Made by a program: the position numbers and the translations under genes | Notes under the pieces: generated by a model | Told to the model about the DNA's origin: nothing | Databases searched by the model: none | Seen by the model: the letters and a program-made list of their open reading frames with translations, nothing else | In this document: one piece after another, positions 48,699 to 60,600 of the stretch | Layout: each line of letters opens with the position of its first letter | Position numbering within the stretch: position 1 is the stretch's first letter | DNA from: Spodoptera frugiperda | Lineage: Eukaryota > Arthropoda > Insecta > Lepidoptera > Noctuidae | Length of the DNA: 64,000 bases | NCBI RefSeq assembly: GCF_023101765.2 | Contig: NC_064226.1 | Location: forward strand, 8,300,001-8,364,000 | Direction of reading: 5' to 3'

Positions 48699-51666
48699 AT
48701 GGATAATTTGAATGATAAATGGAGTGTTAAAAACCTCTTGTTTACTAAGGCTTTGCCGAATTATGTCATACCAGTGCCAGTGAATGGCCATAAAGTTTTC
48801 ACATGTACCGATTGTGGTGACAAGTATGTATTTATCTGTAAAAGTTTTTATTTTCAGTACTCAATACTTTATTGCATTCCATATAATGTACACAGATGGT
48901 ATGAAAATAATACAAGATCAATATGGACCCTGTCAGGCATAGCAAAATTAGTAATCTTGGTGCATCTTTTATGTCTTCAATCTTGTCATATAATGATTCT
49001 TAATTATTATTAAAATAAATACAATAAAAAAAATATTAATTTCAATAATATCATGATGAGTTATAAATAACTAATATGTTAGGTACTTAAGTAGTTGTTA
49101 ATGAATAAGAAAATAATTATAAGAAACAAAATCAGATTGAAGGGACACAGGTCCGTGTCCAAGAAGCCCATTTTTATTGGACATACATTTTTATTATAAT
49201 TGTATTGACACTGGTAGGGCTCCTAATTATTATGGAGTTGTCTTGGAGTCCTAAACTAAGTACTTACAGACTACACTGTTGTTATTTGTAAATTTTCTGC
49301 CGCCACGCGTCGCCTTAGATGCTACTTACCGATTTCTACAGTTTACAAGTTGCATTGATTTGTCCATACAGTCAAGGTGGCAATTAACAACCAAGGTCCA
49401 GGAAAAAATAGGGTCGAATTTTTTATACTCTACCTGGTGTTTTACCTGTACCTAACAGACAAGCAATATTTTTTAGATAGGTTTCATCACTTTGAAATTT
49501 AGAACAGTCACTCCTCTTTTGTGTAAGAGACCTTATAATAATAATTAACTTGGCGGGGCCACTACTGTGTCCCCAGATACCTAAATACCAAAAGTAGGTA
49601 GCCAAGTACGATAGCTATATTATATAGGTACCTATAACATCATGTTTATTCTGAAATTTACCTTTTATTATTTCTTCCACAGATTTATCTTCGAGTCCAG
49701 TTTAAATGATCACGTCACACGCAAGTCTGTTAACATCACATATCTGTGTCGCCATTGTAATGTAACAATAACGTTTTATAACCGATGTAATTTACTATAT
49801 CATATAAGATCCCACGTTTTTAGAACTGCGACCATCAACGTCACTGACTTAAACGTAGAACCTTTACCGTTAAATCTTTTCAACATTAAAATTGCAATAC
49901 CAGCAAACAAGCCAGCACCAAGCAATCAACTCATTCCTACCAATCAAGTACCACAAGTCAACAAACTGACACTTGTCGGCCAAATACCACCACAAGACAA
50001 TGATTGTATAATAACTTCTGAAAGTTCGCCCAAACCCCCACCAATTGCCGAGAATAGGAGTGCATACACCCAAGTGATTTGTTTAGAGTGTAAAGAAAAC
50101 TTATCTGATTCACCAGCTTCTGCTTGTAAAGATCGGGCCAGTCACTATATGCAGTTTTCCAACCAGGTTTATTCATGCCCTGTATGTTTATTTGCCCTGC
50201 CCACCACGTGCGCTCTTAAAGCGCATTTGCGTTTACATTTAAAATGCCCCCTTTATTGCTGCCCTGAATGTGGTTCGGCCCTTGGCAACAAAAATATTAA
50301 TTATCCTTACAACCACGACTGTGAGGGTTTTAAAATGATGAGAGCAACTGCAAGACTAAAATGTGGGGCGGCTAACTGTCGCATTTGTTTCCATCCTAAC
50401 GATTTAAGAGAACACATGAAAAATCTTCACATGAGAAAAGTTTTCAAGTGTCCATTTTGCGTTGTTGCATGTTTCAGTGAAATTAGTATGCAAAGCCATT
50501 TTAAGACTCATAAAATGGACAGTATAAAGCCACTGGTATTCTATAAGTGCGAATTATGTCCAGGAAAATTTGTCTTGCAGAGTCGTATAGAGAGTCACAT
50601 AAAAAGTCACAAAGTTTTCGTCTTCTATCCATGTTGGCCATGTGGTTCAATATTTAAGGACGTGGCCCTCCTACTGATGCATTTCCTAGAAAAACACAAT
50701 AAAAACGTTACGGTAGAAAATGCAGTGAAAAATCTGCTGTCGGAAATTGAGTCTTTAAAAGATACAGATAAGCCGAAAAGAGTATACCGTGTCGTGAAAA
50801 GGTGTGATCAATGTCAGAGAAGTTTCACCTATAGATGTCAGTATAGCGAAATACATAATCTGCCCAATGAATGCCCTTACAAATGTACTTCCACATTTGA
50901 GAGTTCCACAGAATTGGATGATAGTCCAGATGTGACTACTTTTAACAAAATGACAAACAGTGTGTTATGTCATTTGTGTAATGCGAATATTATTGATGAT
51001 CCCAAAGAAATTAAAAAGCATTATTCTTCACTACATAAAACAGAAAAATGTTTGGATGCCAAAATTGTTCTCACCAGAATTGATGTAAATAAATACCGAA
51101 CTCAAACTCAAAACACGAATCTGACCAAAAGTAATATTAAAAAAACTATTGGCAAGAAAGTATTTAAAAGAAAAGGGAAACGGCAACAAATTAAAATTCT
51201 AAGGGATCCTTTTAAAATGGATAATGATCAGTCAAGTATAGATACCCACGACGAGACGATAACGTGTGACACCCCTCCTGCTACTTTGTGTTACATCTGC
51301 AAAATATGTGGAAGTAACTTTGACCAAAAAGAAATACTAGAAAAACATTTGATAACACATAGAGACTCATGCATGGCTTATCAGTGTATGGAATGTGGAC
51401 AAAGTTTTGTTGTCAAGCCGTCATTTTCGAAGCACTTACTGCTGGAACACAGTATCTCGGATAGTGAAACGTATATAAAAGAAAAACATTGTTACAATGA
51501 AAATGCTCTGATAAAATACCAAAGTAGTGAAATTATTTCCAACGAACCTCTTCGTGAAAACCAATGTAACATTTGTAGAGAGGACTTTGAGGAGCCAGAA
51601 GATTTAGCCAAGCATTTTAGAGTTCATGGTATGGCTTTTTTGATGAAAAACAATCCAAGTAAATGA
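48699..51666 (+). CDS. C2H2 zinc-finger protein, ZNF592/687/532-like
   Basis: Two coding exons, 48699-48823 and 49683-51666, join within codon 42 (phase 2) to give 702 aa. The junction completes the first finger: C36 and C39 come from exon 1, and FIFESSLNDH comes from exon 2. It is followed by RKSVNI and then C64-C67-H82-H86 with the FYNRCNLLYH phrase, which is the signature I associate with the ZNF592/ZNF687/ZNF532 family that works with ZMYND8 in chromatin regulation. About ten further C2H2-type fingers follow, several irregular (CPVC...HLRLH, CPFC...HFKTH, CELC...HIKSH, CHLC...HYSSLH, CKIC...HLITH, CMEC...HLLLEH). A lysine/arginine-rich segment at roughly 528-542 looks like a nuclear localisation signal, and the final finger is at about 670-690. 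Orthology to one vertebrate member cannot be fixed. A start further upstream is possible, because the ATG lies 8 nt into its exon. Confidence 0.85.
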
Positions 51667-52228
51667 GGAAAAATCCTTATCCAACTTTAGGCAGTAAAAA
51701 TAATTAACTAGTATTTTGAATAAGGCCAAAATGATTTTTGTTTTCCATAGTCTTCTGCAGTGGAGAGTTGTTATTATCTGGTAATTTGTTATTTTATTTA
51801 GTCTTAATTTTATCTCATTATCACTATTATAAGATTTTGAATGTTTTTCGTTACATATAAAATAAGTTACACTGACTTCATTATTTTAAGTATAGATACT
51901 AAGTTGCAACATTGTCACTTTTAGTAACTAAAAAAATGCACTAAATGCGCCTTTTTTAAAGAATTGTACCTTGATGTAGGTAGGTAGGTAAATTCAGTAT
52001 GTAGTTTAGTATATAATTTGAGATGTTCAATATTCTTAGTACCTAATCAGTAGGTAGTAATGAGCCCTGGTCAGCCCGGTGTTTGGCAGTAGACTCACCA
52101 ACTACATTGAAATGTGTGTACATATGCAATTCTTTATTTTGTACAATAATTATTATATAACGCAAAAGACAATAACTAGAGGTCGAAGTTTTACCTAAAC
52201 AAAAATAAGCAATAAAAGTAATCAATTA

Positions 52229-52364
52229 ACGGCCAATTTCAATAACCTATCTATCTGTAGATTTGCTTACTCAAGATACAATTTTGACGCATTTTGTATG
52301 GAGCTTATGTCAAAATTGTATCTCTAGTCAGCAATCTACAGATTAGGTTATTGAAATTGGCCGT
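52229..52364. repeat. Hairpin MITE with ~50-bp terminal inverted repeats
   Basis: The ends 'acggccaatttcaataacct' and its reverse complement (finishing 'gaaattggccgt') are near-perfect. Complementarity continues through an ATCTGTAGATT-like part and 'agatacaattttgac'/'gtcaaaattgtatct', leaving a short loop around 52292-52308. The flanks are TTA-rich and the target duplication is unclear. It lies in the likely 3' UTR of the zinc-finger gene, between possible poly(A) signals at 52211-52216 and 52497-52502. Confidence 0.8.
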
Positions 52365-52496
52365 AACTGACATTTTATGATTAAGTTATTTTATGTGGAC
52401 TACTTGTAAGCAAATGTGTCCTGTGTTTAATGACTGAGTATGTTAATGTAACTATCGTTATTACTGTTTAAATTTTAAGATACTTGTAACAGAATG

Positions 52497-52502
52497 AATA
52501 AA
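52497..52502 (+). terminator. AATAAA poly(A) signal, zinc-finger gene
   Basis: AATAAA in 'gaatgaataaaagttattc', about 830 nt after the stop. An earlier AATAAA at 52211-52216 is an alternative. Choosing the distal one would place the hairpin MITE in the mRNA. Confidence 0.4.
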
Positions 52503-54619
52503 AGTTATTCAGCTGCAATCAGTCTTTATTAATTTCTACAACATGAATGAATATGAAGAAAATCTTATGCTCTATTTCACAATATATGGAAATGTAGGTT
52601 TATACTGTTTTGGTTTACTCCGTTATTGCAAATGCAGTTTGTTGTGGAATAATCACAGATTTTAAACCTAAGATACCTACTTAACACTTAGAAAAAGAGA
52701 GTTACCTCTACACTACAATCACGTTAAAAAAATATTGTTACCATTCGAGCTGTCTTAACGCGACAGTACTTACCTACAATAGGTTAATAGAAAAACAATA
52801 AATTAACTAACCCTAAAAAATAAATACTCATTATAATCTAGCAAAATCATTAAGTTGTAATTATATAAACACCAAAGCTAAGTACTATTAACACTAAAGC
52901 TACTATGAATTTTCATTTGTCAAGGAGATCAAGTTTCTGCATCATTCCTACCACATTTTGTTTTACTGTAAATATTGATATCGATATCAAGAAACTGACT
53001 TATATAATAGTTCTTAAACACTAACTTACATACATACATATTTCATATAACATGCACACACTAACACTAGGTAAATTAAATAATATGTTTTATAAACTAC
53101 AATATGATTAATCTTTTACATGGCTAAACAAAAGATCATTTGAGGGAATTTGAATCAATGTGCACAAAATAAGAGACAAACAAGTGCCATTTTCACCACT
53201 TTCGTTTAAGTACCCTTAGTGACTTTAGTGAAATTACGTTCTTATGTACTAGATGGAATATTTATAACGTAATTTGTATAAACAATCTGCCACATAAAGA
53301 ATTTTTATGCAACTGTCATATGGTCTTAATTTCAAATTATTAGATCTATACCGGAATTTGATTAAAATTTTGGATGGTAACAGTATAATCTAATATGTAA
53401 TTACAATAAAAAATAGTAGCACATTCTTTTTACCAATTATCACAATCAAAAATATAAAATTACATCTAAGAATTAAATTCAATCGATTCAATGGCTCTGC
53501 CATCAAGTCAAATATAATTTTGAAGAAGTAATACCCAAACAAGACAGGAAAATATGTTCTTTTTAAACTTGTCTCATATAATGATTACGACTATTAAGTA
53601 CTGCATGCAAAAGTATTCCTATTATTATGTTCAAGCTTTATTTTAAATTATTATGGAATTATTCAACCACAATTTTACAATGTCAAAACTTAAACTTAAC
53701 TTCAAAACTTATACTTAATATAAAGCCTTATTATTTGTCGTTATTGAGATTTGTCAATAGTTTGCGTGTCTTTACATAGGTTAATTTAAATAAATAATAA
53801 TACTCATATGGAAACATTTTTGGTCAAATAAATGTGACAAAAGAAATATTAATGGTCACAATTACCTTTTGGTTTATGCAGATCAACTGTACGACTTAGA
53901 GTAATAAATACCTAAAGACTAGAAAATTATTGAATATTACCTACATGTAAGTACCTACAACACTACACATAAGATTTGTTTATACCTGTCTGCATTATCA
54001 AAATTCTACTGTATTTGTTTCATATTTATCAGGATTCGCTTGCTTGATATCATAATATACAGAATATAATTTAGATAATGCATAATACACAATATTCACC
54101 TTTTAAGTAAGTACTTTTACGCACGTCATGCCGAAACGCAGATCTACGAGAGACAATGTGTTTTCTATTGTGTCTCATATACCGACAGATAAGCGATATG
54201 AAACAAAGGACAATGCTTGAAAAAATGAAACCGTCGCAACAGAGATTTATCTCAAATCATACATAAATAAATGCACAAGTAAATAATTAATACTGCATTG
54301 GCAAAATAATATTTTTTTTCCAGACTAAGTATTAGTCGTTTTAATCGCTTTAGCAAGTGAGTTAACTTAAAACACATTATTAATTACCTACACAGTTATT
54401 TGTATTACAATAGAATGATATATTTTTTAAATTCCACCTTGTCAGTTATCATTTAGTCTAGTCGTTCTGAGCAACTCGCTCAGGTCATAATTATGTAAAT
54501 GAATTAATTAATCTTAAGTTTCAGGATACTAATGTTCGACAATCACACATATTATGCATGAATTGCTTGGAGATTTTACAAATTGATATTGTTTGTGGGC
54601 CTGATTAAAACGACTAATA
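52503..54619. other. Intergenic DNA between convergent genes
   Basis: AT-rich, with no supported gene. It probably contains the ends of the 3' UTRs of the zinc-finger gene (+) and the RNF4-like gene (-). Confidence 0.4.
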
Positions 54620-54625
54620 TTTAAT
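54620..54625 (-). terminator. ATTAAA-type poly(A) signal, RNF4-like gene
   Basis: A minus-strand ATTAAA begins about 50 nt after the stop codon. It is a weaker variant, and other downstream signals are possible. Confidence 0.3.
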
Positions 54626-54674
54626 CTTATATACACTACTTCGAAAAAAATATCAATATAAAAAATATATTGAC

Positions 54675-56390
54675 TTATGTTCCTTGACTTAAATAAAGCG
54701 GATGAAATACATTGTTTCCTACTAAATCTTGTCTGCAAGTGGGGCATTTTGGTTCATGGTCAAGATATCTACGTATACACTCTAAGCAAAAGACATGTCC
54801 ACAAGTCGTTGAAGCCATTGGTTCATCCCCTAACTCTTCCCAACATATGGGACAAATCCCAAATGTGGTTTCTTTTGGTATCTCATTACACACTGCACAC
54901 TGAAACAAAAATTATAATTGGTTATTTATCAAATTATATAATACTAGTCCACACAAAGCGGTGGGCTACTGCTTTTTATATTTTTAAATGTTTCTTTTTT
55001 CTAATTAATTATTAAAAAATGTAATGAACAAGTAAGATAAATAAATAAATGACGATAATCAAGTGAATATAAAATTTCACTTACCTTATCCTTCTTTTGT
55101 CTCTCTTCACGAAGTTTTTCTCTCACAGCTTGTTTTAACCTTTTTACTTTCTGCCTTTTTCGTTCTTCTTCTAACCTTATATTTTCTTGTTTCATTTTTT
55201 CTAATCTCTCCATTCTTAGTTCATACTCTCTCACTCTTCTTTTTATAGTTTTTTTTAGTTTTGCAACTCTCTCTTTTGGGTTTTTATAACATTCTAAGTT
55301 CATTAATTCTTCCAATGTACTTGTTTCTCCAACTGCAAAACAAGATTAAATAGAACCTTTACTATTTTGTTGTTAAACTACAGAATTTGTAGTTTCTAAA
55401 CATAAATCCAACATGACCGGCAGAATAAAAACTAGGCTACTTGTTGGTAGGTCTCATTCTTAACAGCTGGAAGGCATTCAATGCATAACAACATGCTGCT
55501 CCTTAGTGCTTCACATCGAAAAACTGTTTTTTTTTTGGACTTATTCTGCATTCATAATCAACATATTATTTCATATAAATTTACCTTTTCTATGAAATAT
55601 CCCATAATGTAAAACCAACATTGATACAGTAAATTCGCTTTAGTATTAACTATTATAACATCATCAGTTATCTAATTTAGAATTAATATGTATATCTCTA
55701 ATTAATAGGTATTCTCATTTATAACAATAGTCATAAAATGTATGACAAGGGCACGGAGTCAGCACCAAGAGTAGGTACTAATATTAAAAGAGATATAAAA
55801 AACAAATCATAAATTAAAAATATATCCAAGAAAGTCATAAATATTTAGTATGACGGTAGTATGAAGAATTTGCCAGTTCTGTAAACATTATAACACACAA
55901 ACCTGACAAACCAGGCCCAGAGGCATAATAACACTAAGAAATAGAAGTACCTAGGACATAAACAGTAATATAACTACTGCAAGAAATGAACTAGTGAAAA
56001 TTAACTGGATGCGGGCACTATCAGTTGTTTCAACTGCCTGCCTGTCTACAAATAATAAAAATAACAATAAACGTTACCCATTATTATTGATTAGACTGAT
56101 TAGAAATAGACATTTCCATTAAATTTTTGCTTATTAATATCTACCTACAAAACTTGAAGTACATCTAGTACACAATTAATTTTATTAATCATTATCATGG
56201 TAATACATTCAAACTTACATCGATAATCGTCGGGAGGAAGATCTCTATCGTAGATGGAGTCTTCCGAATCTCTATCTAATTCAATCACCTCATCTGGAGC
56301 CATACTTGGAGGATGTTGTACCCGCGACGCGTATGTAAAGGAGTCACCCAGATTAGTGAGATCAATTACGTCATATGGATATGGGTCCAT
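54675..56390 (-). CDS. RNF4-like SUMO-targeted E3 ubiquitin ligase
   Basis: Minus-strand exons in transcript order are 56390-56219, 55332-55085 and 54899-54675 (GT-AG; phases 1, 0), giving 214 aa. Two SUMO-interaction-like cores stand near the N-terminus: VIDL (8-11, in DVIDLTNL) and VIEL (35-38), the latter followed by an acidic-serine tail (DRDSEDS). Residues about 72-140 are a highly charged coiled-coil or long helix, rich in Arg, Lys and Glu. The C-terminal RING has C156, C159, C173, H175, C178, C181, C192 and C195 and ends in FHPLYL, like the YHPIYI end of RNF4. N-terminal SIMs plus a C-terminal RING is the STUbL layout of vertebrate RNF4 and fly Degringolade, which ubiquitylate poly-SUMO-modified nuclear proteins. 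An extra CxxC (141-144) precedes the RING. Orthology, rather than similarity to another small RING ligase, is likely but not certain. It is head-to-head with Patj. Confidence 0.83.
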
Positions 56391-57605
56391 TTTTGCAATA
56401 TTTGATCAGGTCTGGAACCTAATCTCGTTTTGTTTTATGTTTTACACCTTTGTATAGTCCTCTTCGGTATATAATTATAGATAATTTTGAAATCGACTGC
56501 TAGATTTTAAGTTTTGGGTGAATATATCCTTTACTTGTCTTCACTATAACAACAGATTTTCAGAATTCAGGAATAGATAGAATCAATCAATAATAAATAA
56601 AAAATAAAGGTAGTAGGGACAGAAAAATGGAGACCATTGGACAGACTACAAAACACACAAACACCAACAGTGGATAATTTGACACTTGACAGTATCACTA
56701 CACTATGAACTTTGACAGTGAGTGCTACCAAATAATTGTAGAAGTGGGCGAATTTTTCGAATTAAATAAATAAAATTAAATATTCATAATGAATAAATAC
56801 CGAGGATTGGTTTTATTTATTTATAAAAACAGCGTTAACAGAATAAATAAAATCATAAGTGTCGAAATCCTACGGCTTTGGACTCCTCTATCCCCTTGGA
56901 TCAATGATCACAAAAAGCTCTATAATAAATATTACTTTCTTTGCAACGAACTGTAGAAATGCTCGTCCTTTCACTTTTGTCACAAGAAAAGAGTTTGTTA
57001 TAATATAGATGTAGAGGAAGTCACAGGGAACAGAACAGAACAGAAGGAGATTACTAGAGTTTCCTAGACTTATCGAGGAAGCTAAAAGGCGGTTACTTTA
57101 AAATTGAATCAAATGGAAGTACATACAGACTTCCAGATTACGTTTTAAGACTAACTTGCCTATAAATTAAAATATATCGCATTCATCAGTAAAGTATGCG
57201 TTAATAAGTTTAATTTATTTATTATTTATGGTCTATATTCTTCAATCATCAATGTTTCTAGTATTTATACTCTGTGCTTGTACTTATCTATGGTCTTATT
57301 TGACGTATGTGGTTTACAAGTATTTTTTGTAAAAATAATTTCATTTTAATATCATTGACCAGAATATTACAATGAAAAACGGATATTGAAAGCTGAATTT
57401 GAAAACTAAATAAATACTTATGTTAACACCACTGACAAATCGTTGAAAAGCCTTAAATTTGTGTGACTAATCAAAAAAATATTTGTAGTGATTCTCAAGA
57501 TAATCAACAACATAAAGTTTCAAAGTATGTTGGTATTGGTATTTATTCTTATATTTTTATATCAGATGTTTTAATAATGATTTCACATATTGATATTGTT
57601 CCAGC
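56391..57605. promoter_or_regulatory. Upstream region shared by RNF4-like and Patj
   Basis: 1.2 kb lie between the divergent start codons. The Patj start codon sits one base after a splice acceptor (57603-57604), so at least one noncoding Patj exon must start in this interval or overlap it. A tandem 'gaacagaacagaacagaag' is at about 57028-57046. No specific promoter element is claimed. Confidence 0.4.
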
Positions 57606-60600
57606 ATGCATCTCGGAGTGAATATATCAAATGCTTTACAACAATTAGAAAGTGTAAAAGCAGCTGTAGATCAAAGTGATGATCCCAAGTTGAAGGTAAC
57701 AATTGGAAACAAGTATTCTGTTTCATTAGTCTTACATTTTGTAACAAATATTGACAATATTATTTAAACCTTACTTATTTAATTCAAAATGAATTATGAT
57801 ATTACAAGATGTTATAGTATTTATATTGTTTGTTTGTTTTCATCCATGTTTCAAGATTTTGTAATTGTACACATTATTGTGATTTATTATTGAATTACGT
57901 AATGAATATCTAGCCAAATTAATTCATACAATTTTATATAGAATGTTCCTACTAGCATGTGTAGATATGCTAACTTTATGTATACTTTTTTATAAATTTT
58001 CTTTAACAGGCTGCCACCAACGATGACTTGAATATGCTAATAAACTTGTTGGAAAGTCCTATACTGAAGAGTATAGCGACACTTCATGACTCAGTAGGAA
58101 TGCTTGCAACCCAGGTTGCTCATCATCCATCTATAATTCCTGGGGACTTTGATATCACTCCAGCAGGTAATACTTTGTAAACACTAACAATGCTTTGTAA
58201 ACACTATAACAAGGATTTCTGCGGAGTACACCTCTATGACTCTATTCTATATACTTGGTAAACAAGTTTGGAAATATTAATTAACTGTATTAACCTTTAA
58301 CTTTAGTTATCTTGTTATAAATTATGCATTTATAAATTAATTTAGAGGAGCTTATAAACATTGATTGCTATGATTTATTTGTGCCAACAACTTATTTTCG
58401 ACTGCTTCATCATGCCTAGAGTAGTATATATTTGTTGTACACAAATGTATTTTTTTTTGTTAAATACTAAAATGTTGTATTCTAGGTGATCTTGCTCTGC
58501 AAGCAAGAAACTTGTATGGAAGTCATGAGGGGGAGGAGGAGCAGCGTGTTCCCCAAGTTTCGCCACCACATAGTCTTGAATTTGGTTCTGGTTCTGATAA
58601 TGAGCGCATTCTAGGGTTGGACAGCGGATCTGTAGACTCAAACATGTCTCCCAAACAGGTATGTATATAGTACCACTCTTAGGTTATTTTAAAAGGGTTT
58701 ACCACAATCCTAACTCATTTCTTTTGTGTGGATTATTATTATGGGTCTTTAGTATAGGTTACATTCCTAGATAAAGACTGGCAAATTGTCATAGTAGCAT
58801 AGAATGTAAAGTTATGCCCATATTAATTATGTAAAATATATAGGAATAAGCTAAACCATGTCATTTATAGGATTTATAGATATATGTGTCATGTGATTCT
58901 AAAATTATTATTTTAATTTTTTCAGAATCGTGGTCTGTTGGACTTGTCAAGAACTGATGAGTCTCTCGGCTCTATGTCTCACAGTATTGTTGGCAGTGAC
59001 TGGGCACAGGTTGAAATCATTAATTTAGTTAATGATGGCACTGGATTAGGATTTGGTAATTATTATTTTTATACTCTCAATAGTTTTATTACACTTTAAC
59101 ATAGTTACAAACATAAGGATAAAGGTAAAAAATATGTTTAAACCAGTATGTTATAAATATATATTACTTATAAATTAATTATTATTACCAAAAAGTGGGT
59201 GTTACATTAATAAATATGTACAATTGCTCCATTCCTAAGGGAATAAAAGATTATGTTATTGTTGTGTGATTAAGATGAATGTCATTGTTTGAGAACATTT
59301 TCATTGTCAGTTAGAATTGAATTACATACAAAAAATATTCTTGACTTCAAGGTTTTCTAACGTAACAATGAGCTGCGGTAATAATGCAATTAATTTACCG
59401 TAAAAGTTATACTGGCGTCTCAAATAGTGGTCGAAAGTACGACTGATTATAAACACATTGATTCCCGAGTTGAACATATTATTGTTGTTTTTTGCAAATA
59501 CGCACTTAGCACCGAGTTTGAAATAGGCCAATTAAAAATGTTGGACACATTTCTACATTTTTATTGCATAAAAACGTTCCCACGTTCGACAACATAGCGA
59601 CCTCTCACTCCTAATCTAAATTTAATTTACATTATCTTATTATGATTTTCTAATTTCGACAAAACAAAACCTACGTGGCTAAGATTTCTCCATTATTATA
59701 ATGATGGACTCAATGGACAAAACCCTGTCATCAGCCCCATTGTGCCTAACTGCCTACTATTTAGCAATACCCTACTTACTATATGATTAGCGAAAAGGTT
59801 TATATTATGTTAATATACATGAGCTAAGTGTATTTTTAGGTATCATTGGTGCAAGGACGAGTGGCGTGATTGTCAAGACAATTTTGGCGGGAGGTGTCGC
59901 CGATAGAGATGGCCGTCTGAAGTCTGGAGACCATATCTTGCAAATAGGAGATGTAAGATCTTTGTGTAAACTATTTGCTACTTTATGACAGTGGGAAAAC
60001 TGGTCCCTAGTCTTCTTGTAAAAGAATCGTAAATATTTATCATCAGCATTTATTATTTGTTTGACATAGGTGATAACAATAATTTGATCTTAGTAGTAGA
60101 TTTACGTGTGACGCTATGTTATACCAGTAGGAGTACAAATTTTGTTTGCAGCTTGAAAGCATGTGAGAATTTAAAATGTTGTGTACCTAAATAAAAATGT
60201 AATATTAACATACAAGAATACAGTTTGTAAGTAGAGACTGGTCTGTTGATTGGTATGATAGGTATGCCCTGTAAAGGAAGAAACTTATATCAACAATAGT
60301 ATCCGCCTATAGTTTGGCTCGAGCGCGTATTTTGTACGTGAGTGTCGTATTGTCGGTTGCAAACAACTCGACTGAAGATGTAAGAATCTCGGGATTTCCG
60401 ATTTTCATAATTACTATGCGATATTCACATGTGTGTAAAATATGACTGTAACCTAATTAATATTGTATCGCGTGTTTATACTTGTTTTTTGGATATTTGT
60501 ATATTGCTTTCCATTACGTGATGAAGTGCAAAATAAAATAAATGTTTGTTTTGCTTGACTTAGAATACTTCTTTTTTTTTGTGTTTTTATGAATGAACGA

